This document shows positions 56,432 through 64,000 of a DNA stretch of 64,000 nucleotides, in pieces. The DNA lies in assembly GCA_023525975.1 (NCBI GenBank), contig CM042025.1, positions 2,061,001 to 2,125,000 on the forward strand. Direction: 5' to 3'. Every line of letters starts with the position of its first letter. Within the stretch, counting starts at the first letter, position 1. A model generated the notes under the pieces. That model did not search any database. It was not told the origin of the DNA and saw only the letters and a list, made by a program, of their open reading frames with translations. The translations under genes were made by a program, and so were the position numbers. This DNA is from Smallanthus sonchifolius (lineage: Eukaryota; Streptophyta; Magnoliopsida; Asterales; Asteraceae).

Positions 56432-56695
56432 CAGGGGAGGAACGTTTAAGGGGTCAGAGGAGGGCCAGCCCCCCTATTTTTTTGTTCAGAACTATTGATT
56501 TAGGTCCATTAGGTTTATTTCATATTAGTTATAGAGTTTGGACCCCCTAGTCCAGACCAAAAGCCGAAATCTGTTCCACAAATCCAGACAATCGCATCAT
56601 TTTTGGGATTGATAGTATTTGTTTGGTGAAAAAAATTTGGTTTTTTATGTATAATATTTTTGGCCCCTAATTTAGTTGTTCAAGTTCCGCCATTG
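56432..56695. mobile_element. Short hAT MITE
   Basis: Flanks GTGAGAAG (56424-56431) and TTGAGAAG (56696-56703) match at 7 of 8. Ends CAGGGGAGGAACGTT and, reversed, CAATGGCGGAACTTG. A diverged relative lies at about 9978-10280. Confidence 0.75.
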
Positions 56696-56703
56696 TTGAG
56701 AAG

Positions 56704-57550
56704 ATAAGCAAACGACGAAGATATGTAGTACAAACAAGAAGATAAGAAGAGTTACTGGAGAAGAAAAAATAAGTTTAAGAACCTTACAGAGTATAGTTCA
56801 TATAAATTTTATAAACAGCGTAAAATGAGTAGTGTTCAAAAGAAAATGTGATTTACGAATCAGAAAGATATCAAATTTTTAAAAATTAATTGGTAACTTA
56901 AAACGAGAAATTATGTCGAACAAAGATTTAAAAGTCCAATAAGGAATCATATTTACGAGGTATATTATGTTATATTAAATATAATATTATAATATAATGC
57001 CTCAATCATAATTCATAAAATTAAAAAGAAAGTTTTGTTTTGTATTTTCAAAGGCAAGTTGCACCGGAATATCCCAGTAGTTATATTAAATTAATCGAAG
57101 ATACTCCACCATTGGCTGAAGGCTGAAGTTGGCAATAAAGGTTGCAAAATGAGGTTGGATTCATTTGTTTACGTAACAAATACAAAAAGAAATATATAAA
57201 ACAACAATATTAATTAATAAATATGATCCTTTTTACGTACCCTACTTTTCTTTTCATGTGAAGACATGAAATTGCGAAGTAATGGTATTTTGACTTGACA
57301 ATATATAATAATTAATTCAACCATGTTGCTTTACAGAAACTTCCTAAATTGAAAATAAATAAATAGTAATTTAATTTTCTTTTAATTACGTAGGACATAG
57401 GTTTCTTCTAAAAAGTGCAAGCTAGTTATTAGGTAAAACACATAAAATAAGAAAGATTGTGATTTACAAACACGATGATTATATATGATTCTTTATCCTA
57501 GAGTATAGATCTAAGGTTCGTTTTGTATTACACATGTAAAAATCGTTGCT
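56704..57550. other. AT-rich spacer without recognisable gene
   Basis: No supported features. Confidence 0.4.
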
Positions 57551-57881
57551 TTCTTAACAAACCTGAAACCCACCAAAACCGATCGTGAAACTGAGATCTA
57601 GGGTCGGTGGCTTACCTTCACGAGCCCTGGTTCAATGGTGATGTTACTATAGTGCTCCTGTAACTAATCCGGGTCCGATCTCCTTCTTCCTCTCTCTAAC
57701 CTCTCTCTAGGATTTGTGAAAATGAAGCAAATGATGGGAATGGGGCTGAGTTCAGGGTTTTTAAGGGTCCATCTTCCTCTTTTTCGGCCCATGCGCCCAA
57801 GCCCAAGCCCGTTCCCTTTATTCTTGTTTTGAGTTTTAATTCTCGTGAATTATTTCGCGCTCTAAAACTCGGGATGTTATA
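57551..57881 (-). repeat. LTR fragment related to family T
   Basis: Shares CTCTCTCTAACCTCTCTCT-type leader, GCCCAAGCCCAAGCCCG and the end TAAAACTCGGGATGTTA with the LTRs at 42222 and 46451. Only the 5' (U3) end is kept, without a hairpin array. Confidence 0.7.
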
Positions 57882-58410
57882 GTAAGGGTGATTACTTAAA
57901 ATACTTTTAAATTTATAAATACTCAAGTAATTATTTTATACAAAGATCTCATTTATTTCCATTTAAAAACCTATTTAGCCTTTTATAATTCAATTATAAT
58001 GAATTTATTAACTACCCAATTTATTTACATTTATTAATAGATTATTAATCATTTTATTACAATTATTAATACCCAACCATTTTATTTACATTAATTAATA
58101 AATTAAATATACACTTTATTTACATAAAACTAAGATATTTTAAAACCTCTCTCAATTCATAATTTATTTATATATTACCTCATTAATAAATCCAAATACA
58201 TTATTTTCAAGCTTATTACATTTCATGAATTTATTTATTATCTTTAGAATAATTACATAAATCAAATTACTAAATGATTAACTAAATTTATTTTACAGAC
58301 TATTAATATTACCATTATTTCTATAGTAGGTCAAGAACTTATATTCCCTACAAAACAACCAAACAAGTCCATCTTCAACCCAAACCCTAAAACATTAGAA
58401 TTTCCCTTAG
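57882..58410. other. Very AT-rich stretch between LTR pieces
   Basis: No gene. It may be further LTR debris but could not be aligned by eye. Confidence 0.35.
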
Positions 58411-60318
58411 TGAAACACACCACTTTTAAAACACAAAACTTTAACGCACGGAAGTCTTAACCCAGGATTTTTTTTTTTTTTACCCTCTCGCGTACCGCGA
58501 GAGAATCATTCCTGGACTCTCGCGACCCGCGAGGGACCCTTTCTCTCAGAATGTTTCCAGCTTTCAGCAGTTTTCACACTTAATCATTTTTCCAACCTTT
58601 TTCATTTTGCTTAACATCAAAACTTTACCAACACTTAGATTTTTAACCAAAAACATCATGACAACATATGATTACATCAAAACATAACTTTTGTGCCAAA
58701 TTACACCACTTTACAAGGATTTTACGAAAATCCTCAAAATACCAAAAATGCATACGAGAACCCTCCAAGCTTGGACGTTGACCTTGACCTATTTCGGAGC
58801 TTTCCCTGCATAACCACATAAACTTATAACCATTAGTAATGAGATAAACACAACCAACAAGTGTTTACAACTTGTTTTCATCCTTTTCACCCATTTGACC
58901 CGTTTGCCTCTATTTGGTCAATTATAGTTCCATACATTAGCATTACGTCAACATATTACCATTGTAATGTGTTAAACATAACAAACAAGTGATTACAACT
59001 TGTTTTCACACATTTCACCCATTTGACCCGTTAACACCCATTTGGCCAATTAAGGATTTCATACACTTGTATATCACCTACAAGTTACTTTCATCATTTC
59101 ATTATCACTTTTCCATTTCCATTATGGCACGTAGGCCATAACTTCATATCCCAAAGGATACGAGATCATAACTCCATAACTAATCTATCCATTATGGTAC
59201 TTAGACCATAACTCCATATCCATTCTATCCATTATGGTTCATAGACCATAACTCAATATCAACATATCCATTATAGTGTAAATACTATAACTACATTCCT
59301 TCAATTATACATACCATTTTATACTCATTCATACCACATAACAAATTATGCAACTTTACACATTATACATACAACATTGCATAAAACTCATTTATCATCA
59401 AAACTAAGTAAGTGCAAAAGCACTTACCTTTCGGGTTAGAAGATCCCGCACCGCTTTCAAGCTTACACATTCGCCTAGTTTAGTAATCTAACATATACCA
59501 AAATTTTATTACAATTGAGTTCACAACTCAATTTCTCAATTCCAACCCAAATTGACCCGTTTGGGTTATCCTCATAACCAAACACCCTCTTTCACCACAA
59601 ACTCACATACTTGAGTTTCATTAACTTAATCTTAACACTAATTCTTCTTTCAAAAATTATTATTAAGTTAATTTGGTGTTTGTTCTAGTGTCTAACATCT
59701 TAAAAACACTTAATCTTCATTAATTCATCATTCAAGCCTTATGACCCAAACACCCCCAATTTTCACCATATGAACCATAACTTCTCATAATCAAAATCAA
59801 AGGGTTCTAGGATGTTAATCATCATTCTTTAACTTTAGTTTAGCTAGATTATCAATAATCTAACACCATTTCATCACATGCATACATAATTTCGGATTTC
59901 ACCCAAAACCTACCAAGAACACATACATGGTGAAATCAAGAGGAAGAGAATCACTTACTTGATGATAGGAAGGTGTTGTGTGAGCCAAAACCTTCACTAA
60001 TCAAGCTTCAATTGCACGAAAATGGCTTCAACACACTTTTCTCCTTTTTCTCTCTTGATATGAACGACTCAAAATGTGTAAATGAAGCCAATTTTGACTT
60101 CACCAAGTCAAATGGCAGTTTTTTGGCCATTTTACACATTTAGTCCTTCAACTTCCATTTCACCCGTTTCGTTCTATAGTTAGTTAAAACTAACATAATC
60201 CCATTACAAATTTGAAACCCACTTGTTTCAACTTATTTATAAAATATTATTTCCACCATAATATTAAATATAAATATTTAATTATTTGAAGACGAAACCC
60301 GGATTTTGGTTCGTTACA
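58411..60318 (-). repeat. 3' LTR of the chromovirus
   Basis: 1908 bp, TGAAACACACCAC ... TGGTTCGTTACA on plus. Contains ATTATGG/CCATAAC repeats at about 59100-59290 and two GC hairpins at 58485-58533. Confidence 0.9.
58485..58533. repeat. Pair of CpG-rich 3-nt-loop hairpins
   Basis: CTCTCGCG-TAC-CGCGAGAG (8-bp arms) and CTCGCG-ACC-CGCGAG (6-bp arms). Counterparts are at 14695-14740 and 40911-40927. Confidence 0.95.
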
Positions 60319-60360
60319 AATCACCTCCCCTTATTTGGGTTTCGTCCCCGAAACCCGACT

Positions 60361-63300
60361 TCACATAAAAAGGTTCGGGTAGAATTTGAGCATTTCTTCC
60401 TCGGTTTCCCAAGTCATTTCCGCCCCCTTTCTATGCTTCCATCGAACCAACACTTGGCTAATCTCTTTATTATGCAACCGCCTCACTTTCCTATATAATA
60501 TTGCCATCGGTTCTTCCACATAGTTCAACTTTTCATCAATTTCTATATCATCCAATGGAACAAAAGTAGATTCATTCGCTAAACATTTTCGCAAATGAGA
60601 CACATGGAACGTGTTATGAAGTCTACTTAGTCCCTCCGGTAACTCCAATCTATAAGCTACCGCACCCACCCTTACCATCACTTTAAACGGTCCAATGAAA
60701 CGTGGGCTTAACTTCCCCCGTTTCCTAAACCTTATCACCCCTTTCCAAGGAGAGACTTTCAATAGCACAAAGTCCCCCACTTGAAACTCAATCGCCCGCT
60801 TCCTATTATCCGCATAAGACTTTTGGCGATCTTGAGCCGCCTTCAAGCGTGCTCTAATTTGGTCAATACTATCATTAGTTTCCTTGACCACTTCGACACT
60901 ACCAAGCTCCCGTTGACCAATCTCACCCCAACACACGGGTGTTCGACACTTTCTCCCATACAATGCCTCAAAAGGCGGCATACCAATACTAGAATGGTAA
61001 CTATTGTTGTAAGAGAATTCCGTCAATGGTAAATGGTCGTCCCAACTACCACCAAAATCCAAGGCACACGCTCGCAACATATCCTCGAACGTTTGAATCG
61101 TTCGCTCGCTTTGACCATCCGTTTGTGGATGATAAGCGGTGCTAAGATTCAATCTAGTCCCCATATCCTCATGGAATTTCTTCCAAAAACGAGAAGTAAA
61201 TCTCGTATCACGATCCGATATAATCGACACCGGCACACCATGACGTGACACAATTTCCTTCACATACATTTCCGCCAATCTATCCGAAGAATACGTTTCC
61301 TTTATAGGAAGGAAATGTGCACTCTTCGTCAACCGATCCACTACTACCCATATCGCATCATAACCCTTTCTAGTCTTCGGTAGTTTAGTGATCAAATCCA
61401 TGGTTATATTTTCCCATTTCCAAAGCGGTATTTCAAGCGGTTGAAGCTTTCCATACGGCTTTTGATGCTCCGCCTTAACCCTTAAACATGTGAGACACCT
61501 CTCCACATACTTAACAATATCACGCCTCATACCCGGCCACCAAAAATGACACCTCAAATCATAAAACATCTTTGTGGCCCCCGGATGGATAGAATATTTG
61601 GATTTATGCGCCTCGTCAAGAATAGTTGTCAAGACACTTGACAACCTAGGTATCCAAATTCTATCAAAGCATGTCTTCAAACCCATGCTATTTTCACCAA
61701 GCTTATCAACATAAGAAATCATCCGTTCTTTCTTCAAGTCACCACCAAATGCTAACACTTGGGCCTCCCGGATTTCATCAATAAGAGATGATGAAATTGT
61801 CATCTTAAATGACTTCACCTTGATAGGTGAATGACTTGACTTTCTACTAAGCGCATCCGCCACAACATTCGCTTTACCCGGATGATAAAGTATCTCACAA
61901 TCATAATCCTTAACCAATTCAAGCCACCGTCTTTGCCTCATATTGAGGTCCTTTTGGTCAAAGAAATATTTGAGACTTTTGTGATCCGTGTAGATCGTAC
62001 ACTTAGCACCATACAAATAATGCCTCCAAATCTTGAGCGCGAAAACCACGGCTGCAAGCTCTAAATCATGGGTTGGGTAATTCACCTCGTGAGTCTTTAA
62101 TTGCCTAGATGCATAGGCAATCACTTTCCCCCTTTGCATCAAAACACACCCCAACCCCGAATGCGAGGCATCCGAATAAACAACAAAATCCTCGGTCCCG
62201 TCCGGCAAGGATAAAACAGGCGCCTTAGTCAACTTTTCTTTCAAGAGTTGAAAGGCAGATTCTTGCTCGGGACTCCAAACAAACTTTGTCTCCTTACGAG
62301 TCAACTTCGTCATCGGCAAAGCAATCCGAGAGAAGTTTTCGATGAACCTCCGATAATAACCCGCTAACCCCAAGAAACTTCTAATCTCCGAAGGCGTCTT
62401 CGGTGATGACCATTCTTTAACAGCCATAATCTTGGATGGGTCAACGGTAATTCCTCTTTCATTAATCACATGACCCAAGAATTGGATCTCGCGCAACCAA
62501 AATGCGCACTTGGAGAATTTAGCATAAAGCTTCTCCTTTTGCAAGATTTCAAGAATCTCACGCAAATGACAAGCGTGATCACCCTCGCTCCTTGAATAGA
62601 TGAGAAGATCGTCAATAAACACAATGACCGAACGATCAAGGAACGGTCTACACACCCGGTTCATGAGATCCATGAAAAACGCAGGTGCGTTGGTCAAACC
62701 GAAAGGCATAACCGTAAACTCATAGTGACCGTAACGAGTGCGAAAAGCTGTCTTATGAACATCCTCTTCCTTCACTTTCAACTGATGATACCCGGACTTC
62801 AAGTCAATCTTAGAAAACCATGACGCCCCTTGCAATTGGTCGAAAAGATCGTCAATCCTAGGCAATGGGTACCTATTCTTCACTGTCAACTTGTTCAACT
62901 CCCGGTAATCCATACACATTCTCATGCTCCCATCCTTCTTTTTGACGAAGAGAACGGGCGCACCCCAAGGTGAAACACTTGGGCGTATGAAACCCTTGTC
63001 AAGAAACTCTTGTAATTGCTCCATGAGTTCTTTCATTTCTGGCGGTGCCAATCTATAAGGCGCTTTAGCTACCGGTTTAGCACCCGGCATCAAGTCAATT
63101 CCAAACTCTATCTCCCTATCCGGCGGAATCCCCGGTAACTCGTCAGGAAACACATCTACGAATTGGTTCACGACCGATACATCGTGAATCTCCTTTACTC
63201 TTTCATTCACATCCGCGACACAAGCCATGAACGCCTTGCACCCACGCGCCATGTACTTGGTCGCCTTCACATAAGTGCACAACCTTACTTTACCCTTTTT

Positions 63301-64000
63301 ATCACCTTCTATGTAGATGGACTCTCCCGACGGGGAAACAAGTTGGATCGCCTTCGGTCCACATAAAATACTCGCCTTATTCTTTGACAACCAATCCATC
63401 CCCACAATAACATCAAAATCTCCCATAGTCATAGGAATCAAATCAATAAAGAAAGTTTCGCCCCCCGCTCTCAACTTACAATCTCTAAAAATGTCAAAGA
63501 CAAGGAAACTCTTATCATTAGCCGCTTCGATTTCTAAGGGTTCATCTAACTTGCTTCTTACAAAAGAGGAATGCTTAACAATTTTCAAGGAAACAAAAGA
63601 ACGGCTAGCCCCCGAATCAAATAGAACTAGTGCAGGTAATGAGTTAATCTTGAATGTACCTGTCACCACCTCCGAGTCATTCTTTGCTTCCTCCGCAGAT
63701 ATGTGGAAAGCTCTACCCTTAGGCCTGGGTATCTCAACTTTTCTCTCGCTTCCACCTTGCTTCAAATCCGGGCAACCCGCCCTAAGGTGTCCTGGCTTGT
63801 AACAATTATAGCATATACGAATCTGGCTTGGACACTGATTTGCCATATGCCCCGGCTTCCCACACTTGTAACAATTCAACGTTCCCTTCTTACAATCCCC
63901 ATAGTGCTCCTTCCCACAAACTTTGCATCCTCGAGAAGAGAACTTGGTAAAAGGCTTCTTACTAGGGCTCCCGCCCTTTATCTTGCTCACCACTTGATCC
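60361..64000 (-). CDS. Chromovirus gag-pol polyprotein, open, partial at 5' end
   Basis: At least 1210 codons without a stop. Residues counted from the GTG at 63993: knuckles CKVCGKEHYGDC (23-34), CYKCGKPGHMANQC (41-54) and CYNCYKPGHLRAGC (61-74); protease LFDSGASRSF (DSG at 126-128); reverse transcriptase with VFIDDLL (DD at 461-462); RNase H with YSDAS near 606 and YTDHKS near 670; integrase with an HHCC finger (H803 to C836) and a D866, D927, E963 triad at the usual 35-residue spacing; C-terminal chromodomain at about 1160-1205 (VLVRWKHRKGAEMTW). The chromodomain marks it as a chromovirus, probably Tekay-like. The polyprotein is processed in cytoplasmic particles and the integrase acts in the nucleus. 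All catalytic residues seen are present. Confidence 0.93.
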   Translation of the reverse strand, partial: DQVVSKIKGGSPSKKPFTKFSSRGCKVCGKEHYGDCKKGTLNCYKCGKPGHMANQCPSQIRICYNCYKPGHLRAGCPDLKQGGSERKVEIPRPKGRAFHISAEEAKNDSEVVTGTFKINSLPALVLFDSGASRSFVSLKIVKHSSFVRSKLDEPLEIEAANDKSFLVFDIFRDCKLRAGGETFFIDLIPMTMGDFDVIVGMDWLSKNKASILCGPKAIQLVSPSGESIYIEGDKKGKVRLCTYVKATKYMARGCKAFMACVADVNERVKEIHDVSVVNQFVDVFPDELPGIPPDREIEFGIDLMPGAKPVAKAPYRLAPPEMKELMEQLQEFLDKGFIRPSVSPWGAPVLFVKKKDGSMRMCMDYRELNKLTVKNRYPLPRIDDLFDQLQGASWFSKIDLKSGYHQLKVKEEDVHKTAFRTRYGHYEFTVMPFGLTNAPAFFMDLMNRVCRPFLDRSVIVFIDDLLIYSRSEGDHACHLREILEILQKEKLYAKFSKCAFWLREIQFLGHVINERGITVDPSKIMAVKEWSSPKTPSEIRSFLGLAGYYRRFIENFSRIALPMTKLTRKETKFVWSPEQESAFQLLKEKLTKAPVLSLPDGTEDFVVYSDASHSGLGCVLMQRGKVIAYASRQLKTHEVNYPTHDLELAAVVFALKIWRHYLYGAKCTIYTDHKSLKYFFDQKDLNMRQRRWLELVKDYDCEILYHPGKANVVADALSRKSSHSPIKVKSFKMTISSSLIDEIREAQVLAFGGDLKKERMISYVDKLGENSMGLKTCFDRIWIPRLSSVLTTILDEAHKSKYSIHPGATKMFYDLRCHFWWPGMRRDIVKYVERCLTCLRVKAEHQKPYGKLQPLEIPLWKWENITMDLITKLPKTRKGYDAIWVVVDRLTKSAHFLPIKETYSSDRLAEMYVKEIVSRHGVPVSIISDRDTRFTSRFWKKFHEDMGTRLNLSTAYHPQTDGQSERTIQTFEDMLRACALDFGGSWDDHLPLTEFSYNNSYHSSIGMPPFEALYGRKCRTPVCWGEIGQRELGSVEVVKETNDSIDQIRARLKAAQDRQKSYADNRKRAIEFQVGDFVLLKVSPWKGVIRFRKRGKLSPRFIGPFKVMVRVGAVAYRLELPEGLSRLHNTFHVSHLRKCLANESTFVPLDDIEIDEKLNYVEEPMAILYRKVRRLHNKEISQVLVRWKHRKGAEMTWETEEEMLKFYPNLFM

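Larger units (their letters stand above)
58411..64000 (-). mobile_element. Ty3/gypsy chromovirus (family R), 3' part, cut by window end
   Basis: Contains the 3' LTR (60318-58411), polypurine tract (AAATAAGGGGAGGTGAT, 60335-60319) and an open gag-pol frame from the window edge to 60361. The 5' LTR and N-terminal gag lie beyond 64000, so LTR divergence and TSD cannot be read here. Confidence 0.93.

Noticed and set aside
63317..63802. 161-codon plus-strand frame opposite pol
   Set aside because: Antisense shadow of the chromovirus protease region.

Overview
The window looks like a chromosome arm of a flowering plant: split genes with canonical introns, AT-rich spacers, Ty1/copia and Ty3/gypsy LTR retrotransposons, hAT and Mutator MITEs and tRNA-derived SINEs. 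Gene content (a BOR borate exporter, a NIMIN-type NPR1 interactor, a ZNF598/HEL2-like RING ligase copy) fits a core eudicot. Asteraceae is a guess from the feel of the repeats and is not shown by the sequence. The window is gene-poor and most of it is nested mobile DNA.

Layout. 1-5.1 kb: a hAT MITE, then a multi-exon ZNF598/HEL2-like E3 ligase locus (minus strand) broken by at least four reading-frame lesions and a lost splice donor. 5.1-13 kb: MITEs and SINEs, many with intact target-site duplications (TSDs). 13-21.3 kb: a decayed, 3'-truncated copia element carrying a solo LTR that itself carries a solo LTR. 22.3-24.5 kb: a nearly complete but dead hAT transposon. 24.6-25.1 kb: a NIMIN-like gene with TGACG and W-box motifs upstream. 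25-40 kb: SINEs, a solo LTR, nested hAT elements, a duplicated block and a large Mutator-type element. 40.8-49.6 kb: a truncated chromovirus whose 3' LTR is split by a young gag-only (TR-GAG-like) LTR retrotransposon with about 99.3% identical LTRs. 50.3-54.4 kb: an apparently intact 11-exon boron transporter gene on the minus strand. 55-58.4 kb: MITEs and LTR debris. 58.4-64 kb: the 3' LTR and an uninterrupted gag-pol frame of a Ty3/gypsy chromovirus that runs off the window.

Biology. Two host genes look functional and do not form an obvious unit: NIMIN (salicylate/NPR1 signalling) and BOR (borate efflux). The most unusual signals are structural and sit in LTRs: arrays of perfect short hairpins at an exact 33-bp period, a terminal hairpin next to the primer-binding site with a compensatory base-pair change between related LTRs, and CpG-rich 3-nt-loop hairpins in a second LTR family that also vary in a pair-preserving way. 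The gag-only element has no polymerase, so it must be moved in trans; the intact chromovirus frame 12 kb away is the kind of partner it would need, though no direct link is shown.
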